From positions 434,001-498,000 of the forward strand of contig NZ_CP019699.1 in the NCBI RefSeq assembly GCF_002005165.1: a stretch of DNA of 64,000 nt, written 5' to 3'. The notes beneath the pieces are model-generated. The model made no database searches and was not told the origin of the DNA. It saw nothing but the letters and a program-made list of their open reading frames with translations. The stretch is from Novibacillus thermophilus (lineage in GTDB: Bacteria > Bacillota > Bacilli > Thermoactinomycetales > Novibacillaceae). This document shows, piece after piece, positions 26,815 to 35,804 of the stretch. How positions within the stretch are numbered: position 1 is the first letter of the stretch; each line of letters starts with the position of its first letter. Position numbers and translations under genes: made by a program.

Positions 26815-27734
26815 AATAGAATCCGCACAAAGTAGATCGTAGCCGAGACGGTGACGGAGCTGAGCAAGGTAGAAAATATAACGGCCTGTGTGGCGAACGC
26901 CGGCTCGTTTTCATACTCCTGGGCAATGATGGAGCTGTTGACGGAGGTCGGCATAGCCGATGAGATGATGAGAGCCTGGGCGACGACGCCGTCAAGGTGT
27001 AGCAGGAGCACGAGTGAAAAGGCGATGACTGGTCCGCACACGAGACGGATGAAAACACTGGCATACACTGAAAAAAGGTGCTCCGAAAAACGCAGTTGAG
27101 CCATTTGTGCACCAAGGGTGAGTAAAGCGATGGCAATCATCGCATCTGCACTGTACTGAGCGGGCGTCTCGATGAATGCAGGCAATTGGATATTGGTGAC
27201 ATTCAACCCGACGCCAAATAAGACGGCGTACAATACTGGCATTTTAAAGTAGCCGAGGGCTGCTTTCAGCTTTCCGCCGTTAATCGCTTTGAGGACAAAG
27301 ATGCCGTAGGAGAAGGTTAGAATGTTTTGGAAGGTTAGGATCAAAATTTGGATAGACAGAGCGAACGGGTCGTGTCTGAACACGAGGTCGTTAACTGGTA
27401 CGCCGTAATTGCCCGAGTTGTAAAAGAGAACGCTGTTGGAGAAAGCGACTTTCATACTTTTGTTATAATGAAACAACAGGCTGGCCAAAAGTGAAAATAC
27501 GTAGAGCGAGACAATGAACAAGGCGAAAAAAATGAAAACCTGTTGAAATACATCCCAAGACAGTTTTGCCTCGTAAAGTTTAACAAAGATGATGCCAGGA
27601 ACGAGGAAATAAATATTTATTTTTGCTAAAGTGTACAAATCGAGTGAAAATTTACGCTGCAGTGCGGCGCCGATGCCGATCAAAACAAATACAGGTAAAA
27701 TGATGTCGAGCATGATAGTGATGAATGCGTTCAT
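26811..27734 (-). CDS. AEC-family transporter (auxin efflux carrier/malate permease type)
   Basis: 307 residues from the ATG at 27734 (AAAGGA nine bases upstream); a 41-residue extension to 27857 is polar and unlike the family. About ten hydrophobic helices in two halves; LPVFVLIGIGAAL starts the first, FYNSGNYGVPV follows, and ISSAMPTSVNSSIIAQEYEN starts the second, as in AEC proteins. It exports or imports organic anions or sugar acids; the substrate is unknown. It is oriented against kdgA and transcribed towards it. Confidence 0.85.
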   Translation of the reverse strand: MNAFITIMLDIILPVFVLIGIGAALQRKFSLDLYTLAKINIYFLVPGIIFVKLYEAKLSWDVFQQVFIFFALFIVSLYVFSLLASLLFHYNKSMKVAFSNSVLFYNSGNYGVPVNDLVFRHDPFALSIQILILTFQNILTFSYGIFVLKAINGGKLKAALGYFKMPVLYAVLFGVGLNVTNIQLPAFIETPAQYSADAMIAIALLTLGAQMAQLRFSEHLFSVYASVFIRLVCGPVIAFSLVLLLHLDGVVAQALIISSAMPTSVNSSIIAQEYENEPAFATQAVIFSTLLSSVTVSATIYFVRILF

Positions 27735-27819
27735 TCCACATGGTCCTTTCTCCGGTGCTGATCCGACACTCTTAAACGTAAGTGTATCACACCTGTTACT
27801 CCCGGGGCCTTGCGACGAT

Positions 27820-27855
27820 GAAAAAGAAAAGGAGGCGAACCACATGTTTCGCCTC
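27820..27855 (-). terminator. Terminator of the Gfo-DUF993-Gfo operon
   Basis: On the minus strand GAGGCGAA (27855-27848) pairs with TTCGCCTC (27839-27832), followed by CTTTTCTTTTT. It ends transcription 40 bases after the last dehydrogenase gene. Confidence 0.8.
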
Positions 27856-27896
27856 AATCGTTTTATTTGGACACGCTTTTTTAGAAGTCTTGAGAT

Positions 27897-28889
27897 TCAC
27901 CGGCTCAATTCCACCACTCTGTTTTCGTCGGCAGATTGACGTGCCCTCAGACAGATTTCAGTGACGTAAAACGAATCTTCTGCGCCGATGAGACACTCTT
28001 TATGGCCGCGGATGTGCTGTACAAAATCTTGAAATATATTCCCCGGGTCCTTCGGTTCCAATTTTCGAACCCCTTCCACGCCGCTTATTACGTGCACATC
28101 CCCGTTTCGCACCTCAACGACCCCTTTTGTTCCAGCTACGCGAATGCGGTCGTCTCCGTGTGAGGGGGCCGTTTCAGGACGCAAGTAATCGATAGAAGCA
28201 GAAGCGAACACGCCATCTTCCATCGTAAAGTGACAAAGGGCCGTCGTCTCCAGTTCTCCGTGGTCCTGGTTGCCCTGACGTGAGTGGGATGCAAAGACAG
28301 AGCGAAAGCGTTTGGCGGAAAACCAGTAAATCCAGTCAATGGCGTGGCTTCCCACCCAAGGGATGGTTCCGCCGTACGAGTGTCTGTGTTTGAAAAACGG
28401 GGGTCTACTTCCCAGGCGGTACGATTTTTGTGTGTGGATTAAGCGCGGTTTTCCAATGTCTCCAGATCTGATTACGCTCCACGCAGTGTAAAACGCAGGC
28501 GCGTACCTTAAACCGTGCATCGCTGCTAGGTGGCAGCCGGACTCTTCGTAAGCTCTATACAACGCCTCCAAATCCTTTAAAGTGGTGGCAATCGGTTTCT
28601 CTATGAACAGGTGAGCCCCCCGCTTGAGCGCCGCTATCCCAACGTGCGCGTGATCGGAAAAAAAGTTGTCGACAACGACGACGTCAGGTCGCTGTTCATC
28701 CAGCATCTTCGTGTAATCGTCAAAAACAGGCGGTGCGTAGCCGTCTTTGTGCAGCTCGTGCACTAACGGAGAAATATCTTCCCCCTTTGAACCGGGGGAG
28801 ACTCCGCAGATTTGAAGCTCGTCTTCCGTTTTTATGCCGTTCACGGCGTATTTCCAATGTCCGGAAGCTCCGATAAACGCCACTTTCAC
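27897..28889 (-). CDS. Gfo/Idh/MocA-family oxidoreductase
   Basis: 330 residues. N-terminal NAD(P)-binding domain with VAFIGASGHWKYAV (a variant GxGxxG), VVVDNFFSDHAHVGIAAL, and the family signature HLFIEKPIATTLKDLEAL with the catalytic EKP lysine. The C-terminal domain has HSYGGTIPWVGSHAIDWIYW with the conserved His. Start GTG at 28889 with AAGGAGGG about seven bases before. Third gene of a minus-strand operon with DUF993 and a second dehydrogenase; probably oxidises or epimerises a sugar or sugar-acid derivative. Confidence 0.88.
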   Translation of the reverse strand: MKVAFIGASGHWKYAVNGIKTEDELQICGVSPGSKGEDISPLVHELHKDGYAPPVFDDYTKMLDEQRPDVVVVDNFFSDHAHVGIAALKRGAHLFIEKPIATTLKDLEALYRAYEESGCHLAAMHGLRYAPAFYTAWSVIRSGDIGKPRLIHTQKSYRLGSRPPFFKHRHSYGGTIPWVGSHAIDWIYWFSAKRFRSVFASHSRQGNQDHGELETTALCHFTMEDGVFASASIDYLRPETAPSHGDDRIRVAGTKGVVEVRNGDVHVISGVEGVRKLEPKDPGNIFQDFVQHIRGHKECLIGAEDSFYVTEICLRARQSADENRVVELSR

Positions 28890-28930
28890 GTCTAGCCCTC
28901 CTTGAGGAACCGTTTCAAATCAACATCCCC

Positions 28931-30100
28931 TTACGATGAAGAGACGCCCGCTAAGGAAAGCGCGAGGTTCATTCGCTGAACGGCCAACTCCGGATCACGT
29001 AACAGACCGGCCTTGTCGGCTAGTACAAAAAGCTCTGCGAGATGGATGATAGAACGGGCGCCTTCCGCTCCGCCTATCATGCGGAAATGGGGTTGATGGC
29101 CGTTTAAGTAAGCCAAAAAGACGATGCCCGTTTTATAGGCGTAAGTCGGTTTTTGAAAAATGTGCCGCGCCAGGGGGACGGTCTTGTCTAAAATGGCGTG
29201 GTAACGGTCGACGTCTCCTGCATCTAAGGCGAGGAGCGCTGCAGCTGCTGCCGGAGCAATGGCATCGAAAATACCGAGCAGCGCGTCACTGTACCCCTCT
29301 TCATCTCCCCGTATGAGTTCAGGATAATGGAAGTCGTCACCGGTGTACATGCGGACACCCGGGGGAAGGAGCCTGCGCATGTGTATTTCTCGATGTTTAT
29401 CGAGTAGGGATATTTTGATTCCGTCAATTTTTTCCCGGTGTTCCCGGATAATGTCCAAACAGACGTCCATGGCGGCATCCAGATCCCGGTGCCCCCAATA
29501 TCCGGTCAAGGCTGGATCAAACATGTCTCCCAGCCAGTGCAAGATGACCGGTCGGGAAACTTGTGTCAATATGTTTCCGTACACGCGGCGATAATCTTCC
29601 GGACTTTTTGCGCACGCTGCCAGGGCGCGACTGGCCATAATAATGATTTGACCGCCCTGTGCTTCTACGAATTCGCACTGTTCTTCATAGGCTGCTTCTA
29701 CTTCCTCCAGCCGGACGCCGTGATGCGGCGTTAGCTGGTCCGTCCCGGCCCCACAGGCAATTCGTCCTCCCACCGTTTTTGCTTCAGCAGCCGATCGCTG
29801 TATGAGCTCCTTTGCCCGGTCCCAACGGAGTCCCATCCCTCTCTGGGCGGTGTCCATTGCTTCCGCCACGGCAAATCCGTGAGACCACAGGTGATGTCTG
29901 TATGCCAGCGTACCTTCCCAGTCGATTTTTGATTCGTGAAGGGGATCTGTATCCGCGAACGGGTCGCAAACGACATGAGCCGCTGCAAAGGCGACCCGCT
30001 TTTGGAACCGTTCCGTCGGTGTTGTGAACGGACGCGCCTGTTGCAAGTGATACGTGTACAAAGTCCCCCCCTCACGGGGTAACGTCACTGTGTACGCCAT
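28931..30100 (-). CDS. DUF993 family protein (DHDPS-like TIM barrel)
   Basis: 389 residues, matching DUF993, a family related to dihydrodipicolinate synthase/KDG aldolases. Visible are VAFAAAHVVCDPFADTDP, WEGTLAYRHHLWSHGFAVA (an aldolase-like first strand and helix), VILHWLGDMFDPAL and the Lys in IDGIKISLLDKHRE at the place of the Schiff-base lysine. AAAGGAGGGGG precedes the ATG. No reaction is established for the family as far as I know; aldolase or dehydratase chemistry on a keto-sugar is inferred. Flanked on both sides by Gfo/Idh/MocA dehydrogenases. Confidence 0.8.
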   Translation of the reverse strand: MAYTVTLPREGGTLYTYHLQQARPFTTPTERFQKRVAFAAAHVVCDPFADTDPLHESKIDWEGTLAYRHHLWSHGFAVAEAMDTAQRGMGLRWDRAKELIQRSAAEAKTVGGRIACGAGTDQLTPHHGVRLEEVEAAYEEQCEFVEAQGGQIIIMASRALAACAKSPEDYRRVYGNILTQVSRPVILHWLGDMFDPALTGYWGHRDLDAAMDVCLDIIREHREKIDGIKISLLDKHREIHMRRLLPPGVRMYTGDDFHYPELIRGDEEGYSDALLGIFDAIAPAAAAALLALDAGDVDRYHAILDKTVPLARHIFQKPTYAYKTGIVFLAYLNGHQPHFRMIGGAEGARSIIHLAELFVLADKAGLLRDPELAVQRMNLALSLAGVSSS

Positions 30101-30114
30101 CGTGTCCCCCTCCT

Positions 30115-31266
30115 TTAAATTTTGAGTTCTGGAACATCAACCCAGCGGCGCTCGTGCCAGGATTGAAGGGCTAATTCTGACAGTTGCGTGCCTTTCGCCC
30201 CTTCCAGCAAATCCCACGGGAAGGGATCATCGTTGACGACGTGTTTGAGAAACGCTTCCCACTGCACCTTGAAGGCGTTGTCGAACACTTGATTGTCTGG
30301 CACGTATTCCCACTGTTCTTTGAAATCGAACGGATTGGGAATATCCGGATTCCAGGTCGGTCTCGGCGTGTTGACCCGATGCTGCGTTTTGCAGTCTCTG
30401 AGGCCGGCGACCGCACTGCCTTCTGTCCCGTCTACCTGGATTGTGAGCAAATCTTCCCTGTTGACGCGGACAGCCCAGGAAGAATTGCACTGGACAATAA
30501 TCCCTCCGTCCAGCTCAAATGTGGCGTACGCCGCGTCATCTGCCGTACACGTGTAGCTTTGCCCCTGTTCGTCGACGCGTTTGGGGATGTGTGTCGCACC
30601 GAGGGATGAAACGGCGCGCACATTTCCGAACAAGTTGTCTAAAATGTAGCGCCAGTGGGCAAACATGTCGACAATCATCCCACCGCCGTCTTCTTTCCGG
30701 TAATTCCAGGAGGGACGCTGGGAAGGCTGCCAATCCCCTTCAAATACCCAATAACCGAATTCCATCCTAACGGATAAAATGTGGCCAAAAAAGCCGGAGT
30801 CGATGAGGCGCTTTAATTTGATCAGTCCCGGAAGGAACAGCTTATCTTGAACGACACCGTTTTTGACGCCGGCTTCACGGGCCAGCTGAGCCAGTTCCAG
30901 CGCACTGTGGAGGTCAGTGGCTGTAGGCTTTTCACAGTAGATGTGCTTTCCATATTTGATGGCCTTTTTGATACTGTCTGCTCTTAAACGAGTCGTTTGC
31001 GAGTCAAAGTAAATAGTGTTGGCTGGATCTTTCAGACACTGGTCCAGATCTGTGCTCCAACGGGAGAGGCCGTGTTTTTCGGCCAGGGCTTGCAGCTTTT
31101 TTTCATTGCGTCCCACGAGTATCGGTTCCGGCATGATGACATCTTCATTGGGGAGGAGGACTCCCCCTTGTTCCCGAATCGCCAGTATGGAGCGAATAAG
31201 ATGCTGGTTCGTTCCCATACGCCCGGTAACCCCATTCATCACAATCCCTACAGTGTGGGTAGCCAC
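30115..31266 (-). CDS. Gfo/Idh/MocA-family oxidoreductase
   Basis: 383 residues from the GTG at 31266, which has AAAGGAG eight bases upstream; the ATG at 31290 encodes a short extension overlapping that site. The N-terminal motif VGIVMNGVTGRMGTNQHL replaces the usual GxGxxG. The signature HIYCEKPTATDLHSAL carries the catalytic Lys, and DGGGMIVDMFAHWRYIL holds the conserved C-terminal-domain His. First gene of the operon with the DUF993 gene, 14 bases downstream, and the second dehydrogenase. Divergent from the AraC regulator across about 130 bases. Confidence 0.88.
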   Translation of the reverse strand: MATHTVGIVMNGVTGRMGTNQHLIRSILAIREQGGVLLPNEDVIMPEPILVGRNEKKLQALAEKHGLSRWSTDLDQCLKDPANTIYFDSQTTRLRADSIKKAIKYGKHIYCEKPTATDLHSALELAQLAREAGVKNGVVQDKLFLPGLIKLKRLIDSGFFGHILSVRMEFGYWVFEGDWQPSQRPSWNYRKEDGGGMIVDMFAHWRYILDNLFGNVRAVSSLGATHIPKRVDEQGQSYTCTADDAAYATFELDGGIIVQCNSSWAVRVNREDLLTIQVDGTEGSAVAGLRDCKTQHRVNTPRPTWNPDIPNPFDFKEQWEYVPDNQVFDNAFKVQWEAFLKHVVNDDPFPWDLLEGAKGTQLSELALQSWHERRWVDVPELKI

Positions 31267-31398
31267 GTGAAAAACTCCTTTCGCGTTCATTTGTTTAAGA
31301 TTCTAGTAATGAAAGGCGGCACTGTCTTATGAATATGGGAAATACATTCTTATAATCAGAACCGTTTCTCCTTGAAAGGGAAAGGAGGAAACTATAGA

Positions 31399-32250
31399 AT
31401 GATGAAAAGACTGTTGTGGGGAATTGGGGTTATGGCCTTTCAGCACATCGAATTGCCGTCGTGTGGCATCTCGCTTTACGAGAGCAAGCATAAAGAAAAA
31501 GATCGGGTACGTGAGCACCATCATGCCGTTCATCAAATACTGTACGCCATTGAAGGTAGGGGAAGGATTACGATTGACCGCAGTTCTTACGAAGTCGCGC
31601 AAGACAATGCTGTTGTGATTGCCCCGTACACGAGACATTCCGTCATTTCGGACTCCCGCTTAACCTTACTGGTGCTCGCTTTTGACGAAAAATCTTTAGA
31701 CTCTTTTGTGCAGAGAGACATCATGAACAAATTTTTTAAGAAATCGCGGTATTTCACATTAAACCCGATGGTGAGCGGGGAGTTAAGGCAATTTCTAAGG
31801 AAAATACTGTTTGAACAGTCCCAGCGTTTTCCTTTGGGCAGCTACGCCATTAAAATACATTTACTGCACTTCTTGCTGGTGCTCGCTCGCTTTCAGGAGG
31901 CCCCCCAACATACGGACACGAATACGCTAAGGGCTGAACGGATCAAACACTATATCGAAACGTTATACTACGAACCGCTGACGGCTAAAGATATTTCGTC
32001 CAGATTAGGGATTAGCACACGCTACGTCAACAATATTTTCAAAGAACAGTACCACATGACGCCCATGCAGTATTTGGCCGAAGTGAGGATTCAAACGGCT
32101 AAGAAACTGCTCGCGGAGACAGATAAAGATATTGCCACGATATGCTTCGAGGTCGGGTATGAAAATCTGTCCACCTTTTACCGCGTTTTTAAAAAAACCG
32201 TGAATATGTCGCCGAATCGTTACCGGCAGTTGTACCAGCCTGTTGATTAG
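31399..32250 (+). CDS. AraC-family transcriptional regulator with N-terminal cupin
   Basis: 283 residues if translation starts at the ATG 31399, the one with AAAGGAGG about ten bases upstream; the ATG at 31432 would match the usual N-terminus MAFQHIELPSC but has a poorer site. The cupin domain has REHHHAVHQILYAIEGRG. The two C-terminal HTH motifs are LTAKDISSRLGISTRYVNNIF and DIATICFEVGYENLSTFYRVF, ending MSPNRYRQL. It is divergent from the Gfo-DUF993-Gfo operon, which it probably controls in response to a sugar. A TATAAT lies at 31351-31356 with a weak -35. Confidence 0.88.
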   Translation: MMKRLLWGIGVMAFQHIELPSCGISLYESKHKEKDRVREHHHAVHQILYAIEGRGRITIDRSSYEVAQDNAVVIAPYTRHSVISDSRLTLLVLAFDEKSLDSFVQRDIMNKFFKKSRYFTLNPMVSGELRQFLRKILFEQSQRFPLGSYAIKIHLLHFLLVLARFQEAPQHTDTNTLRAERIKHYIETLYYEPLTAKDISSRLGISTRYVNNIFKEQYHMTPMQYLAEVRIQTAKKLLAETDKDIATICFEVGYENLSTFYRVFKKTVNMSPNRYRQLYQPVD

Positions 32251-32253
32251 CGT

Positions 32254-32320
32254 TTGTTGACATAAATGTTTTCGTTTATAATTTGCTGTAAACGCAACCA
32301 TACGGTCATTTCACCGTATG
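32254..32320 (+). promoter_or_regulatory. Leader of the first sensor kinase: -10 box, cre-like site and hairpin
   Basis: A perfect TATAAT (32277-32282) with TTGTTG at 17 bases (32254-32259) or TTGACA at 14 bases. TGTTTTCGTTTATA (32267-32280) read on the other strand matches a catabolite-response element at 12 of 14 positions. A perfect inverted repeat CATACGGT-CATTTC-ACCGTATG (32299-32320) sits directly before the ribosome site. Confidence 0.5.
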
Positions 32321-32333
32321 AAGGGGGAGGGTA

Positions 32334-34061
32334 ATGAGAATATGTGTAAAAACGATCTATAAGAGACTTAAAATTAAGCAAAAAATATTTTGGATGACGT
32401 TTTTTTTAATGCTGATGATTGGCGTGTACAGCCTGATCGCATTTCATTACGTGACGGAGTTGTATCAAGGACAAATCTATGACGAGGCTGCGGAAACGTT
32501 AAACATCTCTTCAAATCTAGTGGACAATGAATTGAGAGAGTTGGAACAGCTCTCTTTCCAAATGATTACCGACGACAGAATTCAGACGTATTTGCAGTTC
32601 CTCAACCGCTCTGAGCACAATTATGAGGCACACAGAATGACCACTTTAATGCAGTCTAGAATTCTCCACTACGAGCAACAGGAGAAGTATATTGTGGCGA
32701 TCCAAGTATTGAGCGGCGAAGGTTCGACGTATACGATTGGCGATGAGAGGCCCGCTTTTGAAAAGCGTACAGAGTGGCTGTCTGCGGCCTCTCGCGCCGA
32801 GGGCCGAATTGTTTGGCTCCCCGTGCCGGGAGAAGAAAACGTTGTCGTCGCCTTGAGAGAAATCAGGGCGATGGAAAATGTCAGCATGGAGCATTTAGGG
32901 TATGTCTTGATTTACATGGACATGAAAAAATTAGTAGATGAAACGTTGAACTTATCCCCTGGGAAGCATTTTCTCATCAGTTTACAGGATGAACCTGTTT
33001 TTTCGACCGACGAGGCATTCGTCGACTTGACTCATAACCGACAGCCACCGGGCAAAGGTTACGAGATTGTACCGTTTCAAAGCGGAAGGTATCTCGTGGC
33101 ATACAGTATGTCGAGCTCCCAGCCCCTAACCTACTTTAACATTTTGCCATATGAAGTGATCGCCGAAAAAACTGGGATGGTCAAAAATGCGATGCTCTTT
33201 ATTTTCATGATGGTCTTTCTTTTGGCCCTCGCCATCGGTCACAAAGTTTCCCACGGCATTACGCGGCCGCTTGAAAACTTAACTTTGAGAATGAAAAAAG
33301 TTCAGGAAGGGCAGTTCGATACGGTAGAGTCCCGTTTTGAGCACGACTCTGAGGACGAGACAGCCCAATTGCACCGCAATTTTCGGACGATGCTGGAGCA
33401 AATCAACACCTTGATTAAAGAAAATTATGAAAAACAGCTCATCATAAAGGAGACAGAGTACCGAGCGCTACAGTCGCAAATCAACCCTCATTTTCTCTAC
33501 AACACGTTGAATTCCGTGACTTGGATGGCGAAAGTCAACAAGCAGGAACAAATAGCGTCCGTCGTCGAATCCCTTGGAAATATGATGAGGAGCATTGTCA
33601 GCAAAAAGGAGCCGCTGATCCAGATCGGTGAAGAACTCCAAATTGTAAAAGATTACGTTAACATTCAACGTGTTCGGTATAAAGAGAGGTTACAGTTTTG
33701 TTTGGAAGTCGACCCGGGACTGGAGCAGTTTTTCATTCCCAAGCTGACCATTCAGCCGATTGTCGAAAACGCGATTCTGCACGGCGTGGGAGCCGTCACG
33801 AAAGGGAAGGTGTCGGTTTCTGTCCTTTCTCGCCAAAAAGACATTTTTGTCGTTGTCGAAGACGACGGACCGGGAATGAATGAAGCGACCGTTCAAGACA
33901 TTTTTGCTGGAAAGGTGAAGTCGAAAGGGACAGGAATCGGGTTGAAAAATATCCATGATCGGCTCCAGTTGATTTTTGGTGAACGGTACGGCATCGAGGT
34001 CGAAAGCGAACTCGAAAACGGAACAAAAGTCATGTTCAACATCCCGTATGAGAAGAGGTGA
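32334..34061 (+). CDS. Two-component sensor histidine kinase, YesM type
   Basis: 575 residues. TM1 about 20-40, extracellular sensor domain about 45-280, TM2 about 285-305, a HAMP linker with ITRPLENLTLRMKKVQEG, the His_kinase domain with phospho-acceptor in LQSQINPHFLYNTLNSV, and HATPase_c with PIVENAILHG, EDDGPGMNEA and GTGIGLKNIHDRL. This class senses extracellular sugars or their binding proteins and pairs with AraC-type regulators; the partner starts five bases after the stop. The position before a rhamnogalacturonan lyase points to pectin sensing. AGGGGGAGGG precedes the ATG closely. Confidence 0.92.
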   Translation: MRICVKTIYKRLKIKQKIFWMTFFLMLMIGVYSLIAFHYVTELYQGQIYDEAAETLNISSNLVDNELRELEQLSFQMITDDRIQTYLQFLNRSEHNYEAHRMTTLMQSRILHYEQQEKYIVAIQVLSGEGSTYTIGDERPAFEKRTEWLSAASRAEGRIVWLPVPGEENVVVALREIRAMENVSMEHLGYVLIYMDMKKLVDETLNLSPGKHFLISLQDEPVFSTDEAFVDLTHNRQPPGKGYEIVPFQSGRYLVAYSMSSSQPLTYFNILPYEVIAEKTGMVKNAMLFIFMMVFLLALAIGHKVSHGITRPLENLTLRMKKVQEGQFDTVESRFEHDSEDETAQLHRNFRTMLEQINTLIKENYEKQLIIKETEYRALQSQINPHFLYNTLNSVTWMAKVNKQEQIASVVESLGNMMRSIVSKKEPLIQIGEELQIVKDYVNIQRVRYKERLQFCLEVDPGLEQFFIPKLTIQPIVENAILHGVGAVTKGKVSVSVLSRQKDIFVVVEDDGPGMNEATVQDIFAGKVKSKGTGIGLKNIHDRLQLIFGERYGIEVESELENGTKVMFNIPYEKR

Positions 34062-34065
34062 GACC

Positions 34066-35628
34066 GTGTACAAAGTGTTGCTGGCAGATGACGACGAAAC
34101 AGTCCTCGAAGGCATGTCTCATTTGGTGGGGTGGAAAGACTTAGGAACTGAACTTGTCGGAACTGCGACAAGTGGACAGACAGCTTACGATCAAATATTA
34201 GAAAAAACGCCCGACATCGTCATCAGTGACATCAAGATGCCGGGGATGAGCGGCTTAGAATTGATTGAAAAAGTGAGCAATGAGGAGCTTTCATTTATCA
34301 TTCTTTCCGGATATGAAGAATTCGACTTTGCCAAGACAGCGATGCAGTACGGGGTTAAACACTACTTGATCAAGCCGTGCAATGAACGCAAAATAGAGAA
34401 CGTGCTCCGCGAAGTGGTGCAGGAGCTAGACGAAAAAAGGCGCCATGAACGTTACGTCCAGAAAATATTGAAAGAATTTGAAAGGGTTAAGCCTCACATC
34501 GGAGAGCAGTTTTTAAAGGAATGCATCACCAGAAAAACGCGTGATGCCCGAACGTGGGCTGACTTTGCCCAGCTGCTTGAGGTGGAGCTGAAAATCGAAA
34601 AGTGTCGATTGATGGTCTTTAACATTGAAGGGACGCATGACATTGAACATGTCATGTCATTGAACAATTTAGTGAAAGGTGTGTTGAACCAGAGGAATAA
34701 AGCCTACTTAAACGCGGCAATGGGAGGACACGTTGTCGCATTAATAGAGGAGGTCGAGGTAGAAGACCTTATCGCATGGCTGGAAGAGGTTCAACACCTC
34801 TTTAAAAGATACCACCGGTTAAACATGACAATTGGGATCAGCCGTTCAGCTAGCGTTGAACACGTACACGCGCTGTATAAGGAAGCGAAAGGTTACTTGA
34901 ACTACCGATTTCATCTAGGATACGGCAGCATCGTCACACCCCAAAACGCTCCTGCGGAGAAACGGCTCAGTGACGTTAAATTTAACCACGCTCATCTCGC
35001 AGCAGCGATTCAAAGCGGGGATCTGAAAGAGGTCGACTGTTGCCTTCACAGCTTTTTCGACACACTCAAACAGGAGAAAGTCGAGGAGCGTTTAGTCAAA
35101 GCGTATGCATTGGAAATTTACTCGACGATCGTCCAACAGACGAACAAAGAAAAGATGGATTTATCCATTAAACAGGCTGCGTCATTTGAAAGGTTTGACA
35201 CTCTCTCGGCCATACGCACATTTTTGACGCAAAAAGCGCGGGACGTGACGGAAGCGATCGGTGAAGCTCAGCACAGCCGCAAAAATAAAATCGTACAGCA
35301 AATGTTGATGTACGTGGACCAGCACTACGCTGACGAGTCGTTAACCTTGTCCAAGTTGGCCGGTGAAGTGTTTTACATGAACGCGGATTATCTCGGCAAG
35401 ATATTTAAACATGAGACAGGCTACAAATTTTCCACGTATCTCATGAAGATAAGGATAGAGCAGGCAAAAAAACTAATCCGGAACCAATTTAAAGTGTCCA
35501 AAGTGGCGGAACAAGTTGGATTTGGCAACAACCCCCAATACTTCAGCAAAGTGTTCAAAAAGTGGACGGGGTACACCCCTTCAGCCTACAAAAGGATGTG
35601 CCACTCAAAAACTTTTGTTGAAGCCTGA
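34066..35628 (+). CDS. Response regulator with AraC-type output, YesN type
   Basis: 520 residues from the GTG at 34066 (AGAGGTG upstream); a longer frame overlapping the kinase has no site. The receiver domain (1-120) has ADDDETVLEGM, the phosphorylated Asp in DIVISDIKMPGMSGLEL and Lys in YLIKPCNER. A long middle region follows, then two HTH motifs near the C-terminus: LTLSKLAGEVFYMNADYLGKI and KVSKVAEQVGFGNNPQYFSKVF, ending WTGYTPSAYKR. It should activate the downstream binding-protein and lyase genes. Confidence 0.92.
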   Translation: MYKVLLADDDETVLEGMSHLVGWKDLGTELVGTATSGQTAYDQILEKTPDIVISDIKMPGMSGLELIEKVSNEELSFIILSGYEEFDFAKTAMQYGVKHYLIKPCNERKIENVLREVVQELDEKRRHERYVQKILKEFERVKPHIGEQFLKECITRKTRDARTWADFAQLLEVELKIEKCRLMVFNIEGTHDIEHVMSLNNLVKGVLNQRNKAYLNAAMGGHVVALIEEVEVEDLIAWLEEVQHLFKRYHRLNMTIGISRSASVEHVHALYKEAKGYLNYRFHLGYGSIVTPQNAPAEKRLSDVKFNHAHLAAAIQSGDLKEVDCCLHSFFDTLKQEKVEERLVKAYALEIYSTIVQQTNKEKMDLSIKQAASFERFDTLSAIRTFLTQKARDVTEAIGEAQHSRKNKIVQQMLMYVDQHYADESLTLSKLAGEVFYMNADYLGKIFKHETGYKFSTYLMKIRIEQAKKLIRNQFKVSKVAEQVGFGNNPQYFSKVFKKWTGYTPSAYKRMCHSKTFVEA

Positions 35629-35648
35629 CAGAGCTGGTTTGTCCTGCG

Positions 35649-35686
35649 GATCGCCTTTGAAAAACAAAGGCGGTCTGTTTTTTTTG
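35649..35686 (+). terminator. Terminator after the first response regulator
   Basis: GATCGCCTTTG (35649-35659), loop of five A, CAAAGGCGGTC (35665-35675) with one wobble pair, then a run of eight T. Confidence 0.9.
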
Positions 35687-35804
35687 TTACAATGACGTAT
35701 CGAATTTTTGCACATAAACAACCGGATTAATACATTAACGTAGCAATCGACCTCTAATAAACTAAAAATGGGAAATGTAAAAAAATTGACAAGGGGGAAA
35801 ATAA

